Positions 51,678 through 61,074 of a DNA stretch of 64,000 nt are shown here, in pieces. Below the pieces are notes generated by a model that worked only from the letters and a program-made list of their open reading frames with translations, was not told the origin of the DNA and ran no database searches. This DNA comes from Chitinophagaceae bacterium. Its GTDB lineage: Bacteria; Bacteroidota; Bacteroidia; Chitinophagales; Chitinophagaceae. Numbering within the stretch: the first letter of the stretch is position 1; each line of letters starts with the position of its first letter. A program made the position numbers and the translations under genes. The stretch lies in NCBI GenBank assembly GCA_016721725.1, contig JADKHN010000006.1, positions 558,001 through 622,000 of the forward strand, given 5' to 3'.

Positions 51678-53900
51678 ATGAAAAAGCTTAACCTCTTAAT
51701 TTACAACCCGTATTTCATCCTCATGTCCCTGTTTGTCCTTTTTGGCGCAATTCCGCTGCAGGCACAGGTGATCAGGTCCTATACCTCCATATTTTCAGAT
51801 AATATCCGGGGTGGGCACACCATCATCGGCAATACGCTCAGCGCCATCTATACCAGCGGCAGCGGCAGTACCGGAACCATCAACACCACCCGGATGAATG
51901 ATTTCGGGAACTACGGAAACGGCCGTACCAGCCAGTACGGGAACGACAATTCAAACATCCAGCTGGTGGATGTTGACGGTAGCAGCCAGACCAGTAATTC
52001 CTCCTCAGCCAACCTGGGACTGCCTTCCGGAACCAATACCATCGTATTCGCCCGTTTATACTGGGGTGGCCGGATCAAAAGCGGCGATGGCGGATCCAAC
52101 AACATCAACCTGAGGACCGCTAAATTCAGGTACAATACAGAAACCTATGTGACCATCACCGCAGCTCCCGGCGCGATTGATAAAAGCCTCATCTCAGGCT
52201 CCGATTCCTCTTACCAGGCCTATATAGATGTAACGAATTACGTCAATGCCCGAAAAAACGGTACTTATACCCTGGCCGATATCGAAGCGGCAACCGGAAG
52301 CATCAGTAACGGGGGCTATTTTGCCGGATGGGCCTTAGTGGTCGTTTATGAAAATACCTCAATGCCTTTCTGCAGTATCCGGGTATTTGACGGATACCTG
52401 CAAGTCTATGACGGTGGCGCAGGAACTTCACAGACCATCACCCTGAATGGGTTGAACCCGCCCGCCACTTTTTCATTGCCTGAAGACGCTTATATGTCAA
52501 CGGTTTCCTGGGAAGGCGATGCTAACCTGGCCGCGTCTGTTGACAATCCAAACGGGGATTATGTGAAAGTGAACGGTACGGCGGTTACCAACGCGGTGAA
52601 CCCCGTCACCAATTTCTGGAATGGCACCATTTCAAAGAATGGCGTTCATCTGACGGGTAATAAAAACCCCGATTTCCTGAACCAGATGGGTATTGACATC
52701 GATGAAGTTCAGGTGGGTACCGGTTACGGCATCAATCCATCCACCACCAATATCAATGTGGAATTTGGTACCGAAGCTGACCAGTATTTCCCGAGCCTTT
52801 TTGCCTTCACCATGAAAACCAAACCGCCCCTGGTCAATCTCGACAAAATCGTTAAGGATACCGCCTCCGGCAACGCCCCCTGGCAGATCCCGAACAATAT
52901 GCTGAATCCGAACGAGATCGTAACCTATACCATCACCGGGAAGAATTTAGGAAGCGGTAATGCCCTGAACTGCGTGATCACCGATACGATCCCGGCCGAT
53001 ATCACTTATCGAATGGGTTCACTGAAAGTGAATGCACCGACTCCGGGGGTAACGGCTGGTTTCAAGACCGAAGCTTCAGGGGATGACGCCGCATTAAAGA
53101 GTAAATATGCGGACCGTGATTATGTAAAATTCTTTATCGGCAGGGACGCGACCTTTACTTCAGGCGGCACTTTGTTACCCAATGATTCATTCAATGTCCA
53201 GTTTCAATGCGTAGCACCCGCCAGCGCCAACGCCCTGAAATTCGTTTCTAATACCGCCCGGATCACCGGAACCGAACAGGATGGTATCACCCCATTTGTA
53301 GATGACGGTACGGCATTCATCGGACCGCAGGGTGGGCCGGTATCCATTTACCTGAGCGCTTTCAGCGTTCAGCAGCAGACTAGTTACGCCTTGCTCAGAT
53401 GGGTAACCTCCGCTGAAAAGGACAATGACCATTTCGAAATCGAAAGAAGTGTTGACGGCGTTTATTTTACCCTGGCAGGAAGCGTTAGCGGCAGTGGAAC
53501 CAGCAATGAAACAAAAAACTATCAATTCCTGGATCCCATCAACAGCAATGACCAGATCATCTATTACCGGCTTAAAGTGTTGGATAAGGATAACAGGGCC
53601 AGCTATAGTAAAATCATCGCCCTGCGGCTGAACGGGCTGGTTGAACTGAAGAACTATTCCGTTTATCCGAATCCTTTTCAATCCAGCCTGAAATTTCAAT
53701 TGTACAGCGCAGGCGAAACGGATATCCGGATCAGGATCAGTAACCTGGCGGGACAACGGGAAACCAATTACGGGATCAGGCTGCAAGCCGGCGAAAACAT
53801 CGTAGTGCTCAAATACCTGGATCAGCTTCCCTCCGGCATACATATCCTGGAGATCATCACGGACAAGGGAACCATTACACAAAAGATCATGAAACAATAG
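51678..53900 (+). CDS. T9SS-exported surface protein with DUF11 domain
   Basis: About 740 residues from ATG 51678 (MKKLNLLIYNPYFILMSLFVLFGAIPLQAQ, a signal peptide); an upstream TTG is in frame but less likely. Residues ~30-380 are a large beta-rich, Gly/Ser/Asn-rich region. Residues ~400-540 are a DUF11-type repeat (NPNEIVTYTITGKNLGSGNALNCVITDTIP...). A fibronectin-like segment follows (ALLRWVTSAEKDNDHFEIERSVDGVYF). The last ~80 residues are a type A T9SS sorting domain (YSVYPNPFQSSLKFQLYS...GIHILEIITDKGTITQKIMKQ). Expected at the cell surface or secreted. Confidence 0.88.
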   Translation: MKKLNLLIYNPYFILMSLFVLFGAIPLQAQVIRSYTSIFSDNIRGGHTIIGNTLSAIYTSGSGSTGTINTTRMNDFGNYGNGRTSQYGNDNSNIQLVDVDGSSQTSNSSSANLGLPSGTNTIVFARLYWGGRIKSGDGGSNNINLRTAKFRYNTETYVTITAAPGAIDKSLISGSDSSYQAYIDVTNYVNARKNGTYTLADIEAATGSISNGGYFAGWALVVVYENTSMPFCSIRVFDGYLQVYDGGAGTSQTITLNGLNPPATFSLPEDAYMSTVSWEGDANLAASVDNPNGDYVKVNGTAVTNAVNPVTNFWNGTISKNGVHLTGNKNPDFLNQMGIDIDEVQVGTGYGINPSTTNINVEFGTEADQYFPSLFAFTMKTKPPLVNLDKIVKDTASGNAPWQIPNNMLNPNEIVTYTITGKNLGSGNALNCVITDTIPADITYRMGSLKVNAPTPGVTAGFKTEASGDDAALKSKYADRDYVKFFIGRDATFTSGGTLLPNDSFNVQFQCVAPASANALKFVSNTARITGTEQDGITPFVDDGTAFIGPQGGPVSIYLSAFSVQQQTSYALLRWVTSAEKDNDHFEIERSVDGVYFTLAGSVSGSGTSNETKNYQFLDPINSNDQIIYYRLKVLDKDNRASYSKIIALRLNGLVELKNYSVYPNPFQSSLKFQLYSAGETDIRIRISNLAGQRETNYGIRLQAGENIVVLKYLDQLPSGIHILEIITDKGTITQKIMKQ

Positions 53901-53933
53901 AAGCAGGAATAGTTAGTATCTGAGAAGTGAAAT

Positions 53934-53966
53934 AAAAAGTGGAATGTTGACATTCCACTTTTTTAT
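53934..53966 (+). terminator. Intrinsic terminator after the DUF11 protein gene
   Basis: AAAAAGTGGAATG (53934-53946) and CATTCCACTTTTT (53951-53963) form a perfect 13-bp stem with a TTGA loop and more T after it. Confidence 0.9.
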
Positions 53967-53997
53967 TTATAGATTTACCGTCTAACCAAACAACTGT

Positions 53998-55449
53998 ATG
54001 AAAAAGATAACCTTATCGTTAATCCTGTCTTTTCTTTCACTGATCCTTTTTGCACAACCTGTTACGCTTGTTAAAAAATGGCATGCCACGGTACAATCCG
54101 CGGATGGGAGTCCGGCCGCTGAAGACAGGGCCAGGCAAATGAACACACTCGACATCATTAAAAAAACAGGAGATCATATATATACAGGCATGGTGGAATA
54201 CAACCAGGGGGGAAAGTTGATCACGACGCCCTGTACGATCACAACGAATGGTAAGGAAATCAGTATTGCGACTACAGAACAAAACTGGAGCGGGACGATC
54301 CTGAAAAGCAATGATGAAGTGATGAACCTGAGGATGGGCTCCCTGGATTATTTTTTCAAAAAAGTGCTGGTACCCGTTCAACGCCCTCAACAGGCAGCCA
54401 AATTCAAAGCGGAGCAGTTCTATGGCAACTGGCTGGAAACGGCAAGGTTCAAAACGAAAGAAATGAGTGCGATTCCGATCGGGACAAAGGATACTTTTTA
54501 TCTGCGCTTATCCAAAGAGAATGCCATGTTGCTTCCCGGTACCGCCAATGCGCCCATGAATGGTTCGATGGACATTACAAAGGGCGATAACCTGAATATC
54601 GCCACTTCCGATTTTAAAGTGGTTTCCCTGACCGGCGAACTGATGGTGCTGGATGATTATGAGAATACCAGCCATACGTTCACGAGAACCATGGCTCCTT
54701 TCGCTTTTGAAAATAAAAGTACATTCTGCGCCGGTTGTAAAGTGGACCTTTCCGAATCGGCCCTGGTCAGGACCTGGTTTGTCAACAGCATCGCTCCCAT
54801 GAGCGCTTCTAAAAAAGAAGACGCCATTTCAACCCTGGAGATCACGGCCAAGAACGCCGACAACAGTTATTCGGGCTTTGTGGAATACGGGAACTGGACC
54901 GAAAAGGCCTTTAAGAAATCCGCCTGCACCCTGACCTTTACGGGCAACGACCTGAGCATTACCGGCGGCATTTACACCTGGACCGGAAGGGTATACCTGT
55001 GCACCGGAGACTCATTGATCTTCGGAAGGGAAAAAGAGATCATGTACTATTTCAAAAAACAGGTTGCGGCAACAACCCCGGCAGTTGACCCGGGAAATAA
55101 TATGATCGACCTGCGGCCGGAATCCGTTAAACACAATTGGTCGGGATTCAACCCGGAAGCCGCCCCGGGTTTCATCAAACCGGAAATGGGCATACTCCGC
55201 GAATTGAATCTCAGGGAGTCGGCCGGGAATATGAAATACAAAGGCACCGTATTGTTCGACCGGTTGAATAAAAGGCAAAGACAGGATTGCACGATCGAAT
55301 TCAGCGGGGATGCGAAAACCTCGCCTCGCATCAAGATCATCACGGAGGGTTACAGCTGGGATATCGAACTGTTCAAGGCCGACGGAAAGGAATTGATCAT
55401 GGGCAGGAAGACGGATGGGATCCGGTATTCGTTCAAGAGGATGGATTAG
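53998..55449 (+). CDS. Secreted protein with repeated lipocalin-like modules
   Basis: 483 residues from ATG 53998 with signal peptide MKKITLSLILSFLSLILFAQ. At least three, probably four, modules of ~95-110 residues follow. The clearest are residues ~25-122 (...TLDIIKKTGDHIYTGMVEYNQGGK...TPCTITTNGKEISIATTEQNWSGTILKS), ~250-350 (...TLEITAKNADNSYSGFVEYGNW...SACTLTFTGNDLSITGGIYTWTGRVYL) and ~380-483. Each ends in an aromatic YxFKK/YSFKR. I do not know a named family for this array. Stop is TAG. Confidence 0.7.
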   Translation: MKKITLSLILSFLSLILFAQPVTLVKKWHATVQSADGSPAAEDRARQMNTLDIIKKTGDHIYTGMVEYNQGGKLITTPCTITTNGKEISIATTEQNWSGTILKSNDEVMNLRMGSLDYFFKKVLVPVQRPQQAAKFKAEQFYGNWLETARFKTKEMSAIPIGTKDTFYLRLSKENAMLLPGTANAPMNGSMDITKGDNLNIATSDFKVVSLTGELMVLDDYENTSHTFTRTMAPFAFENKSTFCAGCKVDLSESALVRTWFVNSIAPMSASKKEDAISTLEITAKNADNSYSGFVEYGNWTEKAFKKSACTLTFTGNDLSITGGIYTWTGRVYLCTGDSLIFGREKEIMYYFKKQVAATTPAVDPGNNMIDLRPESVKHNWSGFNPEAAPGFIKPEMGILRELNLRESAGNMKYKGTVLFDRLNKRQRQDCTIEFSGDAKTSPRIKIITEGYSWDIELFKADGKELIMGRKTDGIRYSFKRMD

Positions 55450-55590
55450 TTTGTTAGTTTTTAGTTTGTAAGTTTTTGGTTTGTTAGTTGAGGAGGAAGA
55501 CATTATTGCCGCCGCGTGGTGTACTGAGCAATGTCGAAGTATCACAAGCGGCATAAGGATGGAGTTTATTTAGTTTGTTAGTTTTTAGCT
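55446..55590. repeat. TTTGTTAGTTTTTAG word tracts between converging genes
   Basis: Copies of the word seen at 41571 fill 55449-55490 and 55567-55590, either side of a short unique stretch. Confidence 0.75.
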
Positions 55591-55603
55591 GAGGAGGAAG
55601 ACT

Positions 55604-57799
55604 TTATTGAATCAACAACTTAATCGGGTTTGAACTTTGGGAGTTTGAGCCCGCCATTAAAAAATAAATTCCCCGGGCAAGGTTTTCGGTTCTGATCCGG
55701 ATTTTATTTGAACCGGACTTTGCATTGACCAGGCTCCTGTGCATGACCCGGCCGGAAGGATCGACCAGTAAGATCTCAACCAATCCGCTATAAGGGGTAT
55801 TTAAATCCATGCGGATATCGGTTCCGGGAAGGAAGGAATTGGGTCCGCTCAATTGCAGGTCATTTCCATGGTCCTGCTTCAGGACAAGGATCGAAGAATA
55901 GCCTATGAACTGGTTATCAGAAATGATCTTAAGCCGGTAGTAATTCACTCCGGGCAAAGGTCGCAGATCGGTGAATTGAAAACCGGTGTTTGAGCCGCCG
56001 GCGATCCCGTTCACACTACCTATCTCAATGAACCGGGAACCGTCTTCACTGCGTTCTACCGTAAAACGGGTGGAAACATCCGATCCTGCTTTCCAGCTCA
56101 AGCGGTTCCCGTTTTCCCCTCTCCTTCCATTGAAGTCGGAAATGGTCACCGGCAAAATGGCCGGTAATAATTTATTGGCGAAATAAAAGCTGGAGAACCC
56201 ATTCACACTGACCTGCAGGTAATAATCGGTATTATAAGCCCCGGTCACCGCTGTTAAAGGAAGGGCATTCAATGTTCCGGTGACTGCGCAGGCATCGCTG
56301 TTCTTAAAGACATCTACTTCATTGATGGAGGCCACACCGGAGGGCTGGCCCTGGGAATTAAGTGCCGTTTTCAGTGAATCCAGTTCGGCCTTGAGCACAT
56401 ATAACCGAATACTCACTGGCGTTGAGGGCGGGCTTTGCGGGGTGATGGTGAGGTTGCGGTTAAGGTACAGGCGATGCGAACCATCTTCACGGCAAGCCCC
56501 CGTTTTAGTAAACAAGGAAGTATTGACCACCCCGAGGTTATTGCCATTGGCGTTGATCATCAAGGCGATCTTTCCGGAACTGTCATAGACCGGTACCCAT
56601 ACATTGTTGTTCACGGCATTGATGTTCACCGTTGGCAAGACCTGGCAATTAACCAGGTTTCCGGGAGCTACCGGGGCTGGACAACCGCTAAATCCCCCGG
56701 TGATCTTCCGGATGCGGTGATTGCGTTCATCCCCGATATACATATCGCAATTCAGCTTATCGAAAAAAACATCATAGGGCGTATACAACTGCGCGGTGTT
56801 TGCCGGAATGCCATCCCCGTTATAGCCGCCGGTTCCTGTTCCGGAAATGGTGCTGATGAGACCGGTGGTCATATTGACCTTACGGACCCGGTTATTCTCC
56901 CCGTCGCCGATGAAGAAATTTCCCGCGCAATCGAACCGGATATAGGCCGGGCCCCACAATTGTGCAGTGGTTGCAGGGATGCCATCTCCGTTATATCCGC
57001 CGGTTCCCGTACCGGCGATCGTACTGACCAGGCCAGTGCCCACCGCTATCTTTCTCACCCGGCAGCCGGGATATTCGGCGAAATAGGTGTTCCCGTAAAC
57101 ATCGAAGATGATCCCGCAGGGTCCGCTGATCTGCGCGCTGGTGGCAGGGATGCCATCCCCGTTGTATCCTTGCGTACCCGTTCCCGCAATGGTGCTGATG
57201 AGCCCGGTGACCTTATCGATCTTCCGAACCCGGTGATTTAACCAATCGGCGATATAGATATTACCGGATTTATCTAAGCTCACTTCATTGGGGAAATTAA
57301 GTTGCGCAGAAGTAGCCGTTATTCCGTCCCCATTATAACTGCCCGTACCGGTGCCGGCGATCGTAGTGATGATGCCGGTCGTCATATTGATCTTCCGCAC
57401 CCGGTTATTGGAGCGGTCGGTGAAATACAGATCGCCGTTCTCATCAAAAGAAATTGATGTAGGTTGAAACAATTGGGCTGTAGTAGCCAGGATGCCATCA
57501 CCATTATAACCCGCCGTTCCTGTTCCTGCTATGGTGGTAATGATACCCGTGCCGATGGTTATTTTCCGGATGCGTTGATTTAAAATATCTGCAATGAAAA
57601 TATTCCCCTGCGCATCAACGGCCAGTCCCTGCGGATAATTCAATTGCGCGGAAGTGGCCGCAATGCCGTCTCCGTTATAACCCGCTGTTCCCGTACCGGC
57701 AATGGTGGTTATATTTTGGGAGAAGACCCCGTTGCTGAAAAGGAGAATGAAGAAGAAAAAGAGATGCGGTATGCACGAAAACTTTTTCATAACCGTCAT
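55604..57799 (-). CDS. T9SS-exported NHL-repeat protein
   Basis: Start at ATG 57799 (MTVMKKFSCIPHLFFFFILLFSNGVFSQ) or ATG 57790; about 730 residues. Six NHL-type repeats of ~54-56 residues, each starting TT/ST-IAGTG-x-GYNGDG, then AQL-x-x-P and (I/F)AD-x-x-N-x-R-(V/I)RKI, form a likely six-bladed beta propeller (residues ~28-365). A long linker domain follows, then a fibronectin-like part (RLSWKAGSDVSTRFTVERSEDGSRF). A C-terminal T9SS sorting domain ends FLMAGSNSQSSNPIKLLIQ. Surface binding or scaffold role is likely. Confidence 0.88.
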   Translation of the reverse strand: MTVMKKFSCIPHLFFFFILLFSNGVFSQNITTIAGTGTAGYNGDGIAATSAQLNYPQGLAVDAQGNIFIADILNQRIRKITIGTGIITTIAGTGTAGYNGDGILATTAQLFQPTSISFDENGDLYFTDRSNNRVRKINMTTGIITTIAGTGTGSYNGDGITATSAQLNFPNEVSLDKSGNIYIADWLNHRVRKIDKVTGLISTIAGTGTQGYNGDGIPATSAQISGPCGIIFDVYGNTYFAEYPGCRVRKIAVGTGLVSTIAGTGTGGYNGDGIPATTAQLWGPAYIRFDCAGNFFIGDGENNRVRKVNMTTGLISTISGTGTGGYNGDGIPANTAQLYTPYDVFFDKLNCDMYIGDERNHRIRKITGGFSGCPAPVAPGNLVNCQVLPTVNINAVNNNVWVPVYDSSGKIALMINANGNNLGVVNTSLFTKTGACREDGSHRLYLNRNLTITPQSPPSTPVSIRLYVLKAELDSLKTALNSQGQPSGVASINEVDVFKNSDACAVTGTLNALPLTAVTGAYNTDYYLQVSVNGFSSFYFANKLLPAILPVTISDFNGRRGENGNRLSWKAGSDVSTRFTVERSEDGSRFIEIGSVNGIAGGSNTGFQFTDLRPLPGVNYYRLKIISDNQFIGYSSILVLKQDHGNDLQLSGPNSFLPGTDIRMDLNTPYSGLVEILLVDPSGRVMHRSLVNAKSGSNKIRIRTENLARGIYFLMAGSNSQSSNPIKLLIQ

Positions 57800-57903
57800 T
57801 ACAGGTCGTGCCGGCAGACTGTATGCGTCCTTAAAGTTAACCTTTAATCCATAAAAAAGCCGGTATCCGTCTTTACAGTAGTGTAGCAGTTTCAAATTAT
57901 TGT

Positions 57904-57977
57904 CAGACTGAGCTTGTCGAAGTCACCCTTTTTAACAGCATTTTCCTTAAAAGTTTCCTTCGACAAGCTCAGGATGA
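57904..57977. repeat. Inverted pair of CTTCGACA-type dispersed repeats
   Basis: CAGACTGAGCTTGTCGAAG (57904-57922) and CTTCGACAAGCTCAGGATGAC (57957-57977) face each other between two minus-strand genes and could fold into a hairpin. Confidence 0.8.
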
Positions 57978-58055
57978 CATCCTTTTAATAATACATTTTC
58001 AAACTGATGCACTATCGTCTTTACGAATCCCGGCTTCACAGACCGCAGGGTCCAG

Positions 58056-60230
58056 TTATTTCGGATTCTTACAAACCGTCGGCTTAGCTTTTTTCAACTT
58101 TCCGGCCTTTTTGTTCTGATCATTCGTGTTTTCCGCCACCGGAGTCGCAACAGTTTGGATGCGGTTGTTCTTGACCGGGTTCAGTACCGGCAATTGGGTG
58201 ATGGGCTGATCGTTGGTGTTTGTGTTGAGGATCTCCGTACTCAGACTTTCCCTGGTTTCCAGTTTACGGCTGGGTTGCGGACCAGGCGCTGCGGGAAAAC
58301 GTTCGGCGGAGTAGCGGGCGATCGTCCCGTCGGGATTCACTTCATCCGCCCGGTTAGCGGTGAGGGAATAACTAAAGCCTGTATTGGACCTGCCGCCATT
58401 CAACTCCACTACATCGAAACCTGAGGCTGTCTTATTGGTCACGTAAACCCCTTTACAATCTCCTTCCAGTTGAACAAAGACCCGGAGCGGGTGTTTCTCG
58501 TTCACGGCAATGTTCTTCGCGAAGACGGGATCGATGTCAACATGGGCGAAGCCATTCACCATTTTACCCTGTCCGTAATCCTGGAACAGGTTCTCCGGCG
58601 CTTCGGGAGCCGATAAGGCCACCAGTTTATTGTTCAGGTCTTTCACGATGGTGTTCACTGTACCGTTGCCAATGATCTTTCTGTTTACAGCAGTATTATC
58701 CCTTACCCCAACATAGGCATAAGATTGAGCGACAGATGCAGACTGCACTTCAAAATACCCGCCGGCTGATGCAGCGGCACCATTGGCACCCGCTGTATTA
58801 GTACCGTTAGTATTTACCGTTGTGGTCGCATAACCCACCACCCCGTATTGTGTTCCGGTTGCTGCAATACCGGCTCCTGATGTAGGCGTATTAATGCTCC
58901 CGGTCAAGTTATTTCCAATCGCCACCACGCCAATCCCGCTGGCCACGGTTTTGGCAATACTGAATGTACCGATCCCGTTACCATTGATCGCTGCACCGGA
59001 ACCGGTTCCCAGGAAGGTCCCCGGTGCATTATTTCCTGTTACCAGTAAACCGGTTCCACTGGCATTTGTATTTGCCGCATCTGCGCCAAAGCCGGTTGCG
59101 GAGGCGGATTGCCCGTATATGCCATAGGTGGACCCCGTCGCTCCATTTACATCACCGCGAACACCCATGACAAAGCCCGTACCCGTTGGTACAAGATTTA
59201 CAGATCCCCTTACACCAAACCCATTCTGCCCTGTACCGATCGCAGCAGCCGTATTAAATCCCCTGACCCCGGCAGCTGATCCTACTGCCGCAGCCTGTCC
59301 CTGGACACCATGAGCCGGTGCTGCTGAAACATCCAGGTTTACCCCAAAAACACCCATGGAGTTGGGTGAGGAAGTCTGACCATATAAACCAAAAGCAGAA
59401 CCTGTCGTTCCGCTATTGACCCCCAATACCCCCATGGTAAAGGCCGTACCGGCCGATCCTGTGGCTTCTCCCCTCACGCCGGTGGCCACGGCCGCCGTAA
59501 CGCCGGTTCCTGCCGGGTTAGTGGAATTGATTCCCCAAACACCTTCACTGGTACCAGAAGCCGTGGTCGCGGTTCCATAGATATTCCCCCAGACCGCGGT
59601 CCCGGAAGTGGTGGCGCCCCCGTTCACTTCTCCATATACCCCGGTACCATTTCCCGCACCATACCCGTTGATCGCGAAAGTACCAATGGAGTTGTTGATG
59701 GATGCCGTTGAACCATTCGTTGTATTGCTGGCATATGCGGAAAAGACATCTCCGGCAAAGATCCCCGTATTGTTGACCACCAACTGGCCGGGCGTGCCAC
59801 CCGCTCCGATGATCCTTAAACGTTCATTGGCAGCCGCACTGCCCGAGGTTTTGAACACCATATCCTGGGCATCGGTGGTCCCGATGAACTGGGTGGCCGG
59901 ATTGGTTCCGGTATTGCCCAGCAGGTTCCAGACTGATGAACTAATCTGTGATAGGGAAGGTATCAATGACCAGGATGTTCCGTTATAAAAATAGAAACCT
60001 ACACTGTCGGGCGCATTCTGGAAGATCAACAGCCCAGTGGCCGGAGAAGGGATCGTATTCTTATCCGTCTTACTCATACTCGGTATGATCATCCCTTTGA
60101 TGGTCGATTTCACATGCAGGATGGCGCTCGCATCCGCGGAACTGCCATCCGTATTGATGGCCAGTGATTGTGAAAAGGAATGGATGGACAGGCCCATGAC
60201 CAGGATGGTCGCCAGGATCAATTTTCTCAT
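58056..60230 (-). CDS. Secreted glycine/threonine-rich repeat protein (724 aa)
   Basis: ATG 60230, signal peptide MRKLILATILVMGLSIHSFSQ. The N-terminal ~110 residues (LAINTDGSSADASAILHVKSTIKGMIIPSMSKTDKNTIPSPATGLLIFQ...FYFYNGTSW) are a module common at the start of Bacteroidota surface or tail-fibre-like proteins. Residues ~170-510 are imperfect repeats of the form G-x-(Y/W/R)-G-x-x-x-x ... TGSA/TTSG, likely a repetitive beta structure. The tail is rich in Asn, Gln and Lys and ends KKAGKLKKAKPTVCKNPK; no T9SS sorting domain is visible. Function unknown. Confidence 0.75.
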   Translation of the reverse strand: MRKLILATILVMGLSIHSFSQSLAINTDGSSADASAILHVKSTIKGMIIPSMSKTDKNTIPSPATGLLIFQNAPDSVGFYFYNGTSWSLIPSLSQISSSVWNLLGNTGTNPATQFIGTTDAQDMVFKTSGSAAANERLRIIGAGGTPGQLVVNNTGIFAGDVFSAYASNTTNGSTASINNSIGTFAINGYGAGNGTGVYGEVNGGATTSGTAVWGNIYGTATTASGTSEGVWGINSTNPAGTGVTAAVATGVRGEATGSAGTAFTMGVLGVNSGTTGSAFGLYGQTSSPNSMGVFGVNLDVSAAPAHGVQGQAAAVGSAAGVRGFNTAAAIGTGQNGFGVRGSVNLVPTGTGFVMGVRGDVNGATGSTYGIYGQSASATGFGADAANTNASGTGLLVTGNNAPGTFLGTGSGAAINGNGIGTFSIAKTVASGIGVVAIGNNLTGSINTPTSGAGIAATGTQYGVVGYATTTVNTNGTNTAGANGAAASAGGYFEVQSASVAQSYAYVGVRDNTAVNRKIIGNGTVNTIVKDLNNKLVALSAPEAPENLFQDYGQGKMVNGFAHVDIDPVFAKNIAVNEKHPLRVFVQLEGDCKGVYVTNKTASGFDVVELNGGRSNTGFSYSLTANRADEVNPDGTIARYSAERFPAAPGPQPSRKLETRESLSTEILNTNTNDQPITQLPVLNPVKNNRIQTVATPVAENTNDQNKKAGKLKKAKPTVCKNPK

Positions 60231-60311
60231 GCTGTTTTGGTTGAATTAGAACCTCTAATATAAGGAATCCGGCTTATTAATATCCCGGCTCCTGGTTATA
60301 TTTTAGCCGTA

Positions 60312-60911
60312 TCACTTCAACCTGAACCGCCATCCCAGGTAGATCATCCTGCCGGTAACGGGGCCCCATACCAGCGAGGCGTCGAAATAGGGACTGAAAG
60401 GCTGATCCCCGGCGATGATGGCGTCGCGCTGTTTGAAATTGTAAAGATTCTCCGCCCCGATATAAAAATCCATCGGGTATTTCTTGCCCAGGGTCTTACT
60501 GACCTGCGCGTTCATCAGCACATAGGCCGGTGATTGGGTTCTTCGCAGGTAGGCCGGAGGGTTAGTGGCCGTACCCGGGATCCTTTTCTGTCCGATCAGG
60601 TTGAAGGTATAATCAAACTTCCAGCCCCGGTATCCATAGGCCAGGTTGGCGAAGGCCCGGTTCATGGCCACCAATGGTTTCTGCGTCAGCTTACCCCACA
60701 GGTCGTCTTCACATCGAAATACCGGTAAGCCAGCCTAAGTTCCAGGCTTTTCAAAGGTTCAACAGATAATTCAGCCTGGAAAGCTGTTCGAATAGGATCG
60801 CCCGGCTAAATTATAAAAACGCAATCGGGCGGGATCCTCCTTGTCGGCAATGACCTGGTTGCTGAAAAGGAAAATGAAAAAAGACTTCAATATAAAAACT
60901 GGTCTTTTCAT
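60312..60911 (-). pseudogene. Remnant of a TonB-dependent receptor (C-terminal part, several frameshifts)
   Basis: The intact-looking part (60312-60674) reads PLVAMNRAFANLAYGYRGWKFDYTFNLIGQKRIPG...FDASLVWGPVTGRMIYLGWRFRLK, the last strands of a TonB-dependent barrel. Upstream the match continues in other frames: AELSVEPLKSLELRLAYRYFDVKTT, then NQVIADKEDPARLRFYNLAGRSYSNS. At least two one-base changes (about 60687-60690 in a G run, and about 60777-60781) are needed. The plug and first half of the barrel are absent. The furthest frame starts at ATG 60911 with a hydrophobic MKRPVFILKSFFIFLFSNQ that imitates a signal peptide. Confidence 0.82.
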
Positions 60912-61005
60912 AACCGCCCAATTTGATTCAAATACCGGGCCGGAAGAACGAGCAAAGCTATGCTTTTATAAGCAGGGCTCCGGTATCACCTTCATTACTG
61001 GTCCT

Positions 61006-61049
61006 AACAGGATCAGGGTCACCCATTTCGGGATGACCCTGATCCTGTT
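61006..61049. terminator. Strong hairpin downstream of the PKD-like adhesin
   Basis: AACAGGATCAGGGTCA (61006-61021) and TGACCCTGATCCTGTT (61034-61049) form a perfect 16-bp stem with a 12-base loop. The plus-strand side has CTTTT after it; on the minus strand, where the neighbouring gene ends at 61075, the U tract is weak. Confidence 0.7.
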
Positions 61050-61074
61050 CTTTTAATGCCGGCTCATCAGTTCA

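Noticed and set aside
56435..57241. Antisense frame over the NHL-repeat gene
   Set aside because: It follows the repeat period of the sense gene and shows no own family pattern.
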